Positions 34,802 through 44,311 of a stretch of 64,000 nucleotides of DNA are shown one piece after another. A model generated the notes under the pieces. It was not told the origin of the DNA. It made no database searches and saw nothing but the letters and a program-made list of their open reading frames with translations. The translations under genes were made by a program, and so were the position numbers. The stretch lies in contig NZ_PDCM01000001.1 of the NCBI RefSeq assembly GCF_008634025.1, forward strand, positions 4,434,501-4,498,500, read 5' to 3'. Within the stretch, counting starts at the first letter, position 1. Each line of letters opens with the position of its first letter. The stretch is from Streptomyces albofaciens JCM 4342 (GTDB taxonomy: Bacteria; Actinomycetota; Actinomycetes; Streptomycetales; Streptomycetaceae).

Positions 34802-36064
34802 ATGGACCGGAGCTATGTCGTGCCCTGGGGCAAGCGGGGCAGCATCTTGGCCGAGGCCGAGGTGTCCGTACTGAGGGAACTCATCCACGAGGACACGCCG
34901 CTGTCGATGGGCGGCCGGCGGGAACGTTTCGAGCGCTCCTTCGCCGAGACGGTCGGCAGCACGCACGCGATCTCCGTGACCAGCGGAACGGTCGCCCTGG
35001 AGCTGGCCATCCGCATGCTCGACCTGGAGCCCGGCGACGAGGTCATCGCCACCCCGCAGACCTATCAGGCGACCGTGCAGCCGCTGCTCGACTACGACGT
35101 ACGGGTCCGGTTCTGCGACATCGACCCGGACACCCTCAACATCGACGCGTCCGCCGTCGAAGCGCTGGTCACCCCGCGCACCAAGGCCCTGCTGCTGGTG
35201 CACTACGGCGGCTGCCCGGCCGAGATGGACGCCATCATGGCGCTGGCCCGACGGCACGGCTTCCTCGTCCTGGAGGACTGCGCGCACGCGCTGGGGGCCC
35301 GTTACCGGGGACGGGCCCCCGGGGCCCTGGCCGACATCGCCACCTTCAGCTTCCAGAACGCCAAGAACATCACCACCCTCGGCGAGGGCGGCATGGTCAC
35401 CTGCGACCGGGACGACTGGGCCGTACGGCTGGACCGGCTGCGCTCCAACGACATCGACGCCGAGATCGTCCGGTCCGACCTGAGCGACACGGTCGAGCCG
35501 ATCGTCCTGCCGTGGATGAAGTACGCCACGCCCGTCTACAGCGACTCCGTACGGCGGCTGCGCCGGGCCGGGACGAACGCGACGATGTCGGAGGCCGCCG
35601 CGGCCGTCGGGCAGGTCCAGCTCGGCCGGCTGGCGGCCACCGGCGCCACCCGGCGCGCGATCGCCGCCCGGCTGGACGAGGTGATCTCCCGCTACCCGTT
35701 CGTGCGGGCCCAGTCGGCGCCCGCGCACAGCGTGCACGCCCACCACCTCTACACCTGCTTCGCCGACCGCCAGGAACTGCGCGACCAGCTCGTACTGGGT
35801 CTCGACCGCAGGGGAGTCGAGATCCAGCTGCGCTACTTCCCGCAGCACCTGCTGCCCGAGTGGCGCCACCGCGGCCACCTGCGCGGCGAGTGCCCGGTCG
35901 CCGAACGCCTGTGGTTCGACCAGCACCTCAACCTGCCCTGCCACCCCCGGCTCACGCCCTCCCAGGTGGACTACCTCGTCGACGCCCTGGACGAGTCGCT
36001 GGCCGAGCTGAACGGCGGCGCCGCGGCCCCGCTGGCGTCGGCCACGGCGCACCTCGGCCGGTAG
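34802..36064 (+). CDS. DegT/DnrJ-type aminotransferase, probable L-lysine 2-aminotransferase (NikC/VisA-like)
   Basis: A 420-residue PLP enzyme of the DegT/DnrJ/EryC1/StrS fold. The PLP lysine is Lys188 in SFQNAKNITTLGEGGM, with EDCAHALGARYRG before it. The start SYVVPWGKRGSI and the core TPQTYQATVQPLLDYDVRVRF resemble the lysine 2-aminotransferases of nikkomycin and virginiamycin S biosynthesis more than sugar aminotransferases. The predicted reaction removes the alpha-amino group of lysine; the keto acid cyclises to piperideine-2-carboxylate, the substrate of the NikD-like oxidase in this cluster. It is the first gene of the operon. Confidence 0.85.
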   Translation: MDRSYVVPWGKRGSILAEAEVSVLRELIHEDTPLSMGGRRERFERSFAETVGSTHAISVTSGTVALELAIRMLDLEPGDEVIATPQTYQATVQPLLDYDVRVRFCDIDPDTLNIDASAVEALVTPRTKALLLVHYGGCPAEMDAIMALARRHGFLVLEDCAHALGARYRGRAPGALADIATFSFQNAKNITTLGEGGMVTCDRDDWAVRLDRLRSNDIDAEIVRSDLSDTVEPIVLPWMKYATPVYSDSVRRLRRAGTNATMSEAAAAVGQVQLGRLAATGATRRAIAARLDEVISRYPFVRAQSAPAHSVHAHHLYTCFADRQELRDQLVLGLDRRGVEIQLRYFPQHLLPEWRHRGHLRGECPVAERLWFDQHLNLPCHPRLTPSQVDYLVDALDESLAELNGGAAAPLASATAHLGR

Positions 36065-36096
36065 CGGCGGGGAGCGCGAGGGGGAAAGGACGACCG

Positions 36097-37173
36097 ATGC
36101 CCTGGGAAGAGGGACTGCCGGCCGGGCCGCCGCCCGGGCCCGCCGCCGGGCCGGCGGGCGACGACGTGCGCACCCACCTGCCGGCGCCGCCCCCGGCCCG
36201 GCGCGAGCCGGTGACCGTACGTATCAGCGCGCTGGACCTGTCGGGCTCGCCGCGGCTCGCGGGCTGCGACGTGGCGCACGTACGGGCCCTCGCCGAGGCG
36301 GACCCGGCCGGGCTGCCGCCGATCTTCGTGCACCGCGCCACGATGCGGGTGCTCGACGGCGCCCACCGGGTCCGGGCGGTGATCCTGCGCGGCGGGTCCG
36401 AGATCAGCGCGGAGCTCTTCCGGGGCACGGAACAGGAGGGGTTCGTGCACGCCGTACGGGCCAACGCCGCGCACGGGCTGCCGCTGACCACGGCGGACCG
36501 CAAGGCCGCGGCCCGGCGCATCCTGCGGGACTTCCCCTACTGCTCGGACCGGTCGCTGGCGGAGGTCGCCGGGCTGTCCGCGAAGACCATCGCCGGGCTG
36601 CGCCGGCGTTCGAGCGCGGACGGTCCGCGGTTGAACACCGCGCGGCTCGGGCGGGACGGCCGGGTGCGCCCGGCCAGTACGGCCGAAGGACGGCTGCGCG
36701 CCGGGCGGATCCTCCGCGAGAACCCCACGGCGCCCTTGCGGGAGGTCGCGCGGCGGGCCGGAATCTCCCTGGGTACCGCGCAGGACGTCAGCCGGCGCCT
36801 GCGCAACGGCCGGGACCTGCTGCCCGTACAGCAGGGCGAGGCCGCCGCGGCCGTCCGGCGGATCGAGGTGCACAGCCGCACCGCCGACGCCGTGGCGGAA
36901 CCCGGTGGCGCCCGCCGCCGCGGCGCCCCGGGCGAAGTCCCCCTGGAGCGGCTGCCGTTCCTGCGGCAGGACGTCGCGCTGCGGTCCACGAACACCGGCC
37001 GGGCCCTGCTGCGGCTGCTGATCGCCCAGGAAGCCGTGCTCGCCGACGGCGACCGGCTGGCCGCCGAGGTTCCGCCGCACTGCCTCCCGGCGCTGGCGGA
37101 GACGGCCCGTGCCTGCGGGCGGCTGTGGGCGGAGTTCGCCGAGAGCCTGGCCCGCCGCGAACCGGCGGAGTGA
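36097..37173 (+). CDS. StrR/NovG-type ParB-fold pathway regulator
   Basis: A 358-residue DNA-binding protein. The ParB-like N-terminal domain (about 35-125) reads VRISALDLSGSPRLAG, then LPPIFVHRATMRVLDGAHRVRAV and AVRANAAHGLPLTTADR; helix-turn-helix segments follow (FPYCSDRSLAEVAGLSAKTI and PLREVARRAGISLGTAQDV). This is the arrangement of StrR and NovG, activators specific to antibiotic clusters. ATG at 36097 follows GGGGGAAAGGA, 32 bp after the aminotransferase stop. It most likely activates this cluster. Confidence 0.87.
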   Translation: MPWEEGLPAGPPPGPAAGPAGDDVRTHLPAPPPARREPVTVRISALDLSGSPRLAGCDVAHVRALAEADPAGLPPIFVHRATMRVLDGAHRVRAVILRGGSEISAELFRGTEQEGFVHAVRANAAHGLPLTTADRKAAARRILRDFPYCSDRSLAEVAGLSAKTIAGLRRRSSADGPRLNTARLGRDGRVRPASTAEGRLRAGRILRENPTAPLREVARRAGISLGTAQDVSRRLRNGRDLLPVQQGEAAAAVRRIEVHSRTADAVAEPGGARRRGAPGEVPLERLPFLRQDVALRSTNTGRALLRLLIAQEAVLADGDRLAAEVPPHCLPALAETARACGRLWAEFAESLARREPAE

Positions 37174-37287
37174 CGGGGCGGTACGGCGCGGGAGCGGCGT
37201 ACGGCGTGGAACCGGGGCGCCGGCCGTGCGGAGGAACCTGCCCGGCGGCGCGCCCCAAGGAAATCGAAGGCAGCGAAGGAGTCGGTT

Positions 37288-37527
37288 GTGTCCATGAACG
37301 AGGTCCTGCGGGCCCTGTCGGACATAGGGCTGGACGCGGCCCTGCTCGACGAGGCGGGCCCGGACGTCAGGCTGCGCGCCGAACTGGGGCTGGACTCCGT
37401 CGAGACGACGGACCTCCAGCTGGAACTGAAGAAGCGGTTCGGTGTGGAGATCGACCTGTGGGACCAGGAGGACTACACGCTCGGCCAGCTGGCCGACCGC
37501 ATCGCCCCCGCCGGGAGCCCGTCATGA
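37288..37527 (+). CDS. Discrete acyl/aryl carrier protein
   Basis: A 79-residue carrier protein with the phosphopantetheine site LGLDSVETTDLQLELKKRF (Ser37). GTG at 37288 is best placed after AAGGAG; an ATG two codons later is possible. Its stop overlaps the ATG of the AMP ligase (ATGA), so the pair is co-translated, which fits loading of the activated acid onto this protein. The carrier would hold a picolinyl thioester for the PKS. Confidence 0.9.
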   Translation: MSMNEVLRALSDIGLDAALLDEAGPDVRLRAELGLDSVETTDLQLELKKRFGVEIDLWDQEDYTLGQLADRIAPAGSPS

Positions 37528-39251
37528 CCGTGACCGGCCGAACGGCCCCCGCCGCCCCCACCGCCCGCGCCCCGCTCGACCCGATGGTCCCCGCCATCGA
37601 TCCCGGACGCGCCGCCCGCTACCGGGCCGCGGGCGTGTGGACGGACGAACTCGTCGGCGCCCGCATCGCCGAACGTTGCCGCACCGCCCCGGACCGCTGC
37701 GCCGTGGTCGACGGCGAGCGCCGGACGACGTACGGGGAACTCGGCCACGCCGTACGGGCCGCCGCCGGACGGCTGCGCGGGCTCGGCATCGGCCCCGGCG
37801 ACCGGGTGGGCGTGCAGCTGTCCAACAGCACCGAATACGTCGTGCTGGTGCTCGCCCTGCTGGAGATCGGCGCCCCGCCGGTCCTCGTCCTCCCGGCGTT
37901 CCGCGCCCACGAACTCGACCACATCGTCTCCGTCACCCGCCCGGTCGCGCTGGCCGTCGAACGCGGCACCCGCAGGTCCGACGCGCTCGCCACCGCCCGC
38001 GGCCTCGCCGCCCGGCACCCGGGCCTGCGCCACCTGCTGGTCCGCGGCGCGGACCCGGGCGACGCCGACGGCACATGGGTGGATCTCACCGAGCTGTGCC
38101 GCCCGGAGCCCGGCGCGAGCGGCCCGGTGCCGCCCCCGCCCGAGGCGCCCGGCGCCGCGCCCCACGACGCCGCCGTCTTCCTGCTCTCCAGCGGCACCAC
38201 CGGCCTTCCCAAGGCCATCGCCCGCACCCACGAGGGCTACGGCTACATGATCCGGACGGCGACCGTCCTCGCCGGGGTCACCGAGCGCACCGTCAACCTC
38301 GTCGTGATGCCCGCCGAACACGGCTTCGTCATGAACTGCCCCGGCCTGCTGGGCACCCTGTCCGCGGGCGGCACGGCCGTCCTGACCACGCCCGCCAGCC
38401 CCCGGCGCGCCCTGGAGCTGATCGAACGCGAGCGGGTCACCCACAGCACCCTGGTGCCGACACTGGCCCTCCAGTGGATCGCCGCGGCCCGCGAGCGGAC
38501 GTACGACCTGTCGAGCCTGGAGGTGATCCAGGTGGGCGGCGCCCGGCCGTCCGCCGACATGGCCGCCGGGCTGCGCGAGGTCCTGGGCGCCACGGTCCAG
38601 CAGTGCTACGGCATGAGCGAGGGCCTGCTCTGCTACACCCGCCTGGACGATCCCGTGGCGACGGCCGACGGCACCCAGGGCGCCCCCGCGTCCCCCCTCG
38701 ACGAGGTCCGGGTCGTGGACGCGGACGGCGCCGAAGTGGCGGCCGGGGAGATGGGGGAGCTGCTGACCCGCGGCCCGTACACCGTCGCCGGCTATTACCG
38801 CAACGCCGACGCCACGGCCTCCTCCTTCACCGCCGACGGCTTCTACCGCACCGGCGACCTGGTCCGCCTCGACGCGCGGGGCAACGTCCTGGTCGAGGGC
38901 CGGGTGCGGGACGTCATCAACCGCGGCGGCGAGAAGATCTCCGCCGAGGAACTGGAACAGATCGCCCGGCAGCACCCGGGCATCGCCGACGCGGCAGGCG
39001 TCGCCATGCCGCATCCGCTGTACGGCGAGGCGGTGTGCCTCTACGCGGTGCCCGCCGCCGGTGCGGCAGCGGCGGGGGAGGACCTGGACCTGCGCGCGGT
39101 ACGGCGGTTCCTGGAGGACCGCGGACTGGCCCGCTACAAGTTCCCCGAACGGCTGGAAATCGTGGCCGCGCTGCCGCTGACCGGCATCGGAAAGATCGAC
39201 AAGGCCGCGCTGCGCGAGGACATCGCCGCCCGGCTCGCCGCCGGGACCTGA
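37524..39251 (+). CDS. Aryl-acid AMP ligase (VisB/SnbA/DhbE-like), predicted picolinate-activating
   Basis: A 575-residue adenylate-forming enzyme. Signature motifs: FLLSSGTTGLPKAIARTH (P-loop), QQCYGMSEGLLCYT, FYRTGDLVRLDARGNVLVEGRVRDVINRGGEKIS, and the C-terminal lysine motif PLTGIGKIDKAALR. The acid-pocket segment MPAEHGFVMNCPGLLG aligns with the DhbE segment in which His-Asn and a nearby Ser read an aryl acid; here His is kept and Asn is Gly, as might suit a pyridine acid. It would form picolinyl-AMP and pass it to the carrier protein encoded just upstream. Confidence 0.88.
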   Translation: MTVTGRTAPAAPTARAPLDPMVPAIDPGRAARYRAAGVWTDELVGARIAERCRTAPDRCAVVDGERRTTYGELGHAVRAAAGRLRGLGIGPGDRVGVQLSNSTEYVVLVLALLEIGAPPVLVLPAFRAHELDHIVSVTRPVALAVERGTRRSDALATARGLAARHPGLRHLLVRGADPGDADGTWVDLTELCRPEPGASGPVPPPPEAPGAAPHDAAVFLLSSGTTGLPKAIARTHEGYGYMIRTATVLAGVTERTVNLVVMPAEHGFVMNCPGLLGTLSAGGTAVLTTPASPRRALELIERERVTHSTLVPTLALQWIAAARERTYDLSSLEVIQVGGARPSADMAAGLREVLGATVQQCYGMSEGLLCYTRLDDPVATADGTQGAPASPLDEVRVVDADGAEVAAGEMGELLTRGPYTVAGYYRNADATASSFTADGFYRTGDLVRLDARGNVLVEGRVRDVINRGGEKISAEELEQIARQHPGIADAAGVAMPHPLYGEAVCLYAVPAAGAAAAGEDLDLRAVRRFLEDRGLARYKFPERLEIVAALPLTGIGKIDKAALREDIAARLAAGT

Positions 39252-39314
39252 CTCCCGGACCGGGTCGCCGGTCCGGTACGCCCCCACCCCACCACCGCAA
39301 GGAGCACGCACGCG

Positions 39315-40082
39315 ATGAGCGACACGGCCCGCTCCGCCTGGGTCAAGCGCCTCCCCGGCGCCGAGCCCGCCGGCCACCACCTGGTCTGCTTCCCGCACGC
39401 GGGCGGCGGCGCCGCCTTCTTCCGGCCGTGGCGGGAGACGCTGCCGCCCGCCACCGAACTGCTGGTGGTCCAGTACCCCGGCCGCGAGGACCGGCTCCAG
39501 GAGCCCTTCGCCGAGACCGTGGAGGAGGTCGTGGAGGGCGTCTCCGCGCAGCTGACCGCCGAACTCGGCGGCGGCCCGGTCACCTTCTTCGGGCACAGCA
39601 TGGGCGCCCTGGTCGCCTACGAAGTGGCCCGCCACTGGGAGCGGCTGGGCCTGCCCGGACCGGACCGGCTGGTCGTCTCCGGCCAGTACGCGCCCGGCGA
39701 ACTGCCGCCCCAGGACGTCCACGAACGGGACGACGACGGGGTCCTGGAGGTGGTGGAGCGGCTCGGCGGCGCCGTCTCCGACGTCCGCCGCAGCCCCGAA
39801 CTCAAGGCGTTCGTCGCCGCGTCGACGCGCGCCGACTACCGGATGCTGGACGGCTACGCGCCCTTCGACGGCGAACCCGTCGCCGCCGCGCTGACCGCCC
39901 TGTGCGGGCGCGACGACCCGGCGGTCTCCCCGGAGGACGTCGCCCGCTGGCGCGACTTCACCACCGGCCCCTTCGAGCAGCTGCACTTCCCCGGCGGTCA
40001 CTTCTACCTCCGGGACGGCCGGCAGGCCGTGATCTCCGCGCTCGTCGGAGCGCTTCCGCATGCCACCGGGCAGTACACCTAA
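39315..40082 (+). CDS. Type II thioesterase
   Basis: A 255-residue alpha/beta hydrolase with the nucleophile Ser95 in FFGHSMGALVAYEVA and a C-terminal catalytic His in FPGGHFYLRDG. The opening LVCFPHAGGGAAFFRPW is the hallmark of editing thioesterases associated with PKS and NRPS. It would clear stalled acyl chains from the carrier domains; because the PKS has no release domain it might also unload the product. ATG follows CAAGGAG. Confidence 0.92.
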   Translation: MSDTARSAWVKRLPGAEPAGHHLVCFPHAGGGAAFFRPWRETLPPATELLVVQYPGREDRLQEPFAETVEEVVEGVSAQLTAELGGGPVTFFGHSMGALVAYEVARHWERLGLPGPDRLVVSGQYAPGELPPQDVHERDDDGVLEVVERLGGAVSDVRRSPELKAFVAASTRADYRMLDGYAPFDGEPVAAALTALCGRDDPAVSPEDVARWRDFTTGPFEQLHFPGGHFYLRDGRQAVISALVGALPHATGQYT

Positions 40083-40094
40083 GGAGCTGTGTCC

Positions 40095-41309
40095 ATGAGC
40101 GGCATCGAGACCTATGACCTGATCGTCGTCGGCGGCGGGCCGGTCGGCCTGTCCACCGCCTGGCACGCGGCCCGGCGCGGCGGGCACCGGGTCCTCGTAC
40201 TGGACCAATACGGCTTCATGAACGAGCGCGCCGGATCGAGCGGCGCCGAACGCCACTGGCGGGTGCAGTACACCCAGAAGGACATCTTCGCGCTGACGTT
40301 GCAGACCCGCCCGATGTGGGCGGAGCTGGAGCGGCTGACCGGCCGCAGACTGATCCACGAGCTGGGCAGCCTGTGGTTCGGCGACACCGGGGTGGAGACC
40401 AACGAGGGGCACATCGCGGACACCGCGCGGGCCATGGACGAGATGTCCGTGGCGTACGAGTGGCTGACCGCCCGGGACATCGAGAAGCGCTACGGCTTCA
40501 CCGGGCTGCCCGGCCACTTCGAGGGGTTCCTCCAGCGCGACGGCGGCGCCATCGACGTACGGGGCACCCTCGCCGCGCTGTTCCAGCTCTCCCAGGAGCA
40601 CGGCGCGGTGCTGCGCGGCAACGAGGCCGTACGGGAGACCACGCCGGACCGCGACGGGGTGACGGTCCGCACCGACCGGGCCGCCTACCGGGCCGCCAAG
40701 GTCGTCCTCGCCAACGGCTCGCAGGCCAACGACCTCATCACCCCCTGGGGCGGCGGCGGGCTGGACCTGCACGCGTACGAGATGGCGCTGGTCACCCTGC
40801 GGCAGCGGGACGCCTCCGTACCGCGGCCGTTCTGGTTCGCCTTCCAGAAGCCCACCGAGGAGGACACCAACCTCTTCTACGGCTTCCCGCCCAACCCCTG
40901 GTCCACCTCCGACGAGGTGCGCCTCGGCCCCGACTTCGAGGTCAACGCCCTGGAGCACGCGAGCCGGGCCACCGGCGTCCCGGACCCGCGGCACGTCGAG
41001 CGGGTCACCGACTGGGTCCGCGCGCACATGCCGTGGGTGGACCCGGAGCCCACCGGCACCTCCACCTGCCTGGCCGTGCTGCCCGGCGACCCGGCGCGGC
41101 AGTTCTACCTGGGCACGGCCGCGGGCCTGGTGGACGGCGGCGAGAACGTGGTCGTCTCGGTCGCCGGCTGGGCGTTCAAGCTCGTCCCGCTCTTCGGCCG
41201 GATCTGCGCGGAACTCGCCCTGGACGGCGGCACGTCGTACGACATCGCCCGGCACGCGCTGACCGGCCCGGCGGTGCCCGCACGGCCCGCGCCCGGAGCC
41301 GCCCGATGA
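40095..41309 (+). CDS. NikD-like flavin oxidase (piperideine-2-carboxylate to picolinate)
   Basis: A 404-residue member of the monomeric sarcosine oxidase family. The FAD motif VVGGGPVGLSTAWHAARRG is at the N-terminus and Cys325 in TSTCLAVLPGD is the expected covalent FAD attachment. The stretches SGAERHWRVQYTQKDIF, LGSLWFGDTGVETNEGHI, DGGAIDVRGTLAALF and SVAGWAFKLVPLFGRICA follow nikkomycin NikD, which oxidises piperideine-2-carboxylate to picolinate. ATG at 40095 fits AAGGAG better than the GTG at 40089. The stop overlaps the PKS start (ATGA). Confidence 0.9.
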   Translation: MSGIETYDLIVVGGGPVGLSTAWHAARRGGHRVLVLDQYGFMNERAGSSGAERHWRVQYTQKDIFALTLQTRPMWAELERLTGRRLIHELGSLWFGDTGVETNEGHIADTARAMDEMSVAYEWLTARDIEKRYGFTGLPGHFEGFLQRDGGAIDVRGTLAALFQLSQEHGAVLRGNEAVRETTPDRDGVTVRTDRAAYRAAKVVLANGSQANDLITPWGGGGLDLHAYEMALVTLRQRDASVPRPFWFAFQKPTEEDTNLFYGFPPNPWSTSDEVRLGPDFEVNALEHASRATGVPDPRHVERVTDWVRAHMPWVDPEPTGTSTCLAVLPGDPARQFYLGTAAGLVDGGENVVVSVAGWAFKLVPLFGRICAELALDGGTSYDIARHALTGPAVPARPAPGAAR

Positions 41310-44260
41310 CGCCCGCCGCCCGGGACGTCGCGGTCATCGGCATGGCGGGGCGCTTCCCCGGCGCCCCGGACCTCGACGCGTTCTGGGCCAATCTGCGCGA
41401 CGGCGTGGAGTCGATCACCGCGCTGAGCGAGGACGAGCTGTCGGCCGAGGGCATCGAGCGGGAGCTGTTCGAGCGGGACGACTACGTCCGCGTCGCCTCG
41501 CTCCTGGACGGCCACGACCTGTTCGACGCCCGGTTCTTCGGCTTCAGCGCGCGCGAGGCCGCCCTGCTCGACCCGCAGCAGCGGCTCTTCCTGGAGTGCT
41601 CCTGGCACGCCCTGGAGGACGCCGCCCTGGATCCGGCGTCGGTCCGCCGCGGCGGGATCTTCGCGGGGGCCAACATGCCCGCGTACTGGATGTCGAACCT
41701 GCTGGGCGGCCGGCGCGTCGTGCTCGACGCGGACGTGTTCGAGCAGCAGATCCACAACGACAAGGACTACCTCGCCACCCGCACCGCGCACCGCCTCGGC
41801 TTCACCGGGCCCGCGGTCAGCGTGCAGACCGCCTGCTCGACCTCGCTGGTCGCGGTGCACGAGGGCATCAAGGCGCTGCTCGTGGACGAGTGCGACGTGG
41901 TGCTCGCCGGCGGGGTCTGCGTCCGGGTGCCGCAGCGCGCGGGCTACCTCGCCGAGCGCGGCATGGTGCACTCCCCGGACGGCCACTGCCGCCCCTTCGA
42001 CGCGCGCGGCGCGGGCACCGTCTTCGGCAACGGCGTCGGCGTGGTCGTCCTCAAGCGGCTCGCCGACGCGCTGACCGACGGCGACCGGGTCCTGGCCGTC
42101 GTCAAGGGATCCGCCGTCAACAACGACGGTACGGACAAGGTCGGCTTCACCGCGCCCGGGGTCGCCGGGCAGGAGCGGGTGGTCCGCGAGGCGCTGCGGA
42201 CCGCGGGTGTGCCCGCGCGCAGCGTCACGGCCGTCGAGGCGCACGGCACGGCCACCCCGATCGGCGACCCGATCGAGATCAAGGCGCTCACCCGGGCGTT
42301 CCGGGACTCCACCGACGAGAGCGGCTTCTGCTCCGTCGGGTCGGTCAAGGGCAACATCGGGCACCTGGAGTCGGCGGCGGGCATCGCCGGGTTCATCAAG
42401 GCGGTCCTCCAACTGCGCCACCGGCAGCTCGCGCCCACGGTGCACTTCGCGGAGCCCAACCCGCGGATCGACTTCGCGGCGACGCCGTTCCGGGTCGACG
42501 CGGCGCTGCGGGAGTGGGATGCGGCGGAGTTCCCGCGCCGCATCGGGGTCAGCGCCTTCGGCATCGGCGGGACCAACGCACACGTGATCCTGGAAGAGGC
42601 GCCGCGCTCCACGGCCGTCGCCGACGGGGCCGCGGCCGACGCGCCGCAACTGCTCGTACTGTCGGCGAAGAGCCCCGAGGCGCTGGACGCGGCGACGCGA
42701 CGGCTGACCGCCCGGCTCGCCGAGCCCGGCGCCCCGGATCTCGCGGACGCGGCGTACACGCTGCAAACCGGCCGGTCACCGATGCGGCACCGGCGCACCC
42801 TCCTCCGCGCGGGGAGCGGGCCGTACGCCGAACACACGGGGGAGAGCGGCACCGGACGGCTCAGGACGGTGTTCCTGTTCCCCGGCCAGGGCGCCCAGTA
42901 TCCGGGCATGGGCCGCGAACTGCACGCAGCGGAGCCGGTCTTCGCCGAGCACCTCGATCACTGCGCCGAGGTGCTGCGCGACGAACTGGGCTTCGACGTC
43001 AGGGGGTTGCTGCTGGACCTGGACGCCCCGGCGGAGCGGCTGACGGCGACCGAGGTGGCGCAGCCCGCGCTGTTCACCGTCGAGTACGCGCTCGCCCGGC
43101 TGCTGGCCTCCTGGGGCATCGCGCCGGACGGCATGGTGGGCCACAGCCTCGGGGAGTACGTCGCCGCCTGCCTCGCGGGCGTGTTCACCGTGGAGGAGGC
43201 GCTGCGGCTGGTGGCGCTGCGCGGCCGGCTGATGGCCGCGCGCCCGGCCGGGGCGATGCTGTCGGTGCAGGCCCCGGAGGAGCGGCTGCGCGAACTGCTC
43301 GTGGACGGCGTCGGCATCGCGGCCGTCAACGCGCCCGAACTGTGCGTGGCCTCGGGCCCCGCCCCGCTCGTCGCCGAACTGGCCGGACGCCTCGCCGCCG
43401 CGGGCATGTCCGCCCGGCCGCTGCACACCTCGCACGCCTTCCACTCGCCGATGATGGAACCGGCCGTCGCGCCGTTCACCGAGGCCGTACGGACCGCGCG
43501 CCCGGCGGCGCCACGGCTGCCCTTCGCCTCCGGCGTCACGGGCGCCGCCATCACGGCGGAGCAGGCCACCGACCCCGCCTACTGGGGCGAACACATCCGC
43601 CGCCCCGTACGGTTCGCCGACGCGCTGCGCACCGCCCTGCCCGCGGGCCGCTGCGCCCTGGTCGAGGTCGGGCCGGGCACCACCCTGTCCTCGCTGGCCA
43701 GAGCGGCGCTCGGGGCGCGGAAGGGACTCACCGTCACCCGTACGATGCCACGGCCCACGGAGGCGGAGAGCGAACGGGTCACCCTGCTCTCCGGCGTCGG
43801 CGACCTGTGGCTCGCGGGCGCCGGGGTGGACTGGCGCGCGCTGCACCGGGTCCCGCGGCGGCGGGTCGCGCTGCCGGGGTACCCGTTCGCCCGTGAGCGG
43901 TACTGGATCGAGCCGCGCGGCGGCGGACAGCGGGCGCGGGGGAGCGGTGCGGAGGAGCGGCCCCCCGCGCGGCCGCAGGGGCAGGCGCGGACCGCCCGGC
44001 CCGGCGGCCTGCGGACGGCGTACGCGGCCCCGGACAGCGAGACGGAGAAGCAAGTCGTCGCGCTCTGGGAGGAGTTCCTGGAGTACGAACCCGTCGGCGT
44101 GCACGACGACTTCTTCGAACTCGGCGGGCACTCGCTGCTCGCCACCCGTATCGCCAACCGCCTGGCCGAGGTGCTGCGGACGCAGGTGTCCGTCCGCGAT
44201 GTGCTCGCGCACGCCACGCCGGCGCGGCTGGCGGCCGAGCTGGACGGGCGGGAAGGCTGA
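41306..44260 (+). CDS. Single-module polyketide synthase KS-AT-ACP
   Basis: A 984-residue type I PKS. The ketosynthase (about 8-430) has active-site Cys177 (VQTACSTSLVAVH) and both histidines (EAHGTATPIGDP and KGNIGHLESAAG). The acyltransferase (about 510-810) has Ser614 in GHSLGEYVAA and the HAFHS motif that predicts malonyl-CoA. The carrier domain (about 910-975) has Ser943 in FFELGGHSLLATRI. There is no KR, DH, ER or TE, so it would give an unreduced beta-keto thioester, once or iteratively. It is coupled to the NikD-like gene and followed by a 16-bp terminator. Confidence 0.95.
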   Translation: MTPAARDVAVIGMAGRFPGAPDLDAFWANLRDGVESITALSEDELSAEGIERELFERDDYVRVASLLDGHDLFDARFFGFSAREAALLDPQQRLFLECSWHALEDAALDPASVRRGGIFAGANMPAYWMSNLLGGRRVVLDADVFEQQIHNDKDYLATRTAHRLGFTGPAVSVQTACSTSLVAVHEGIKALLVDECDVVLAGGVCVRVPQRAGYLAERGMVHSPDGHCRPFDARGAGTVFGNGVGVVVLKRLADALTDGDRVLAVVKGSAVNNDGTDKVGFTAPGVAGQERVVREALRTAGVPARSVTAVEAHGTATPIGDPIEIKALTRAFRDSTDESGFCSVGSVKGNIGHLESAAGIAGFIKAVLQLRHRQLAPTVHFAEPNPRIDFAATPFRVDAALREWDAAEFPRRIGVSAFGIGGTNAHVILEEAPRSTAVADGAAADAPQLLVLSAKSPEALDAATRRLTARLAEPGAPDLADAAYTLQTGRSPMRHRRTLLRAGSGPYAEHTGESGTGRLRTVFLFPGQGAQYPGMGRELHAAEPVFAEHLDHCAEVLRDELGFDVRGLLLDLDAPAERLTATEVAQPALFTVEYALARLLASWGIAPDGMVGHSLGEYVAACLAGVFTVEEALRLVALRGRLMAARPAGAMLSVQAPEERLRELLVDGVGIAAVNAPELCVASGPAPLVAELAGRLAAAGMSARPLHTSHAFHSPMMEPAVAPFTEAVRTARPAAPRLPFASGVTGAAITAEQATDPAYWGEHIRRPVRFADALRTALPAGRCALVEVGPGTTLSSLARAALGARKGLTVTRTMPRPTEAESERVTLLSGVGDLWLAGAGVDWRALHRVPRRRVALPGYPFARERYWIEPRGGGQRARGSGAEERPPARPQGQARTARPGGLRTAYAAPDSETEKQVVALWEEFLEYEPVGVHDDFFELGGHSLLATRIANRLAEVLRTQVSVRDVLAHATPARLAAELDGREG

Positions 44261-44266
44261 CCGGAC

Positions 44267-44307
44267 CCCGGCGGGCGGCGGCGATGTCGGTGCCGCCGCC
44301 CGCCGGG
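44267..44307. terminator. Strong hairpin between PKS and CGNR genes
   Basis: CCCGGCGGGCGGCGGC (44267-44282) pairs perfectly with GCCGCCGCCCGCCGGG (44292-44307) around a 9-nt loop, between two convergent stops. It marks the end of the biosynthetic operon. Confidence 0.8.
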
Positions 44308-44311
44308 ATTC

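Noticed and set aside
34753..36096. Upstream in-frame extension of the StrR-type regulator (total 806 codons)
   Set aside because: It overlaps the aminotransferase in another frame and is Arg/Pro-rich; the ATG at 36097 with GGGGGAAAGGA gives a protein of normal StrR length.
37473..41255. A 1260-codon minus-strand open frame under the ligase, thioesterase and oxidase genes
   Set aside because: Antisense to three genes with clear catalytic motifs; composition is shadow-like and shows no family pattern.
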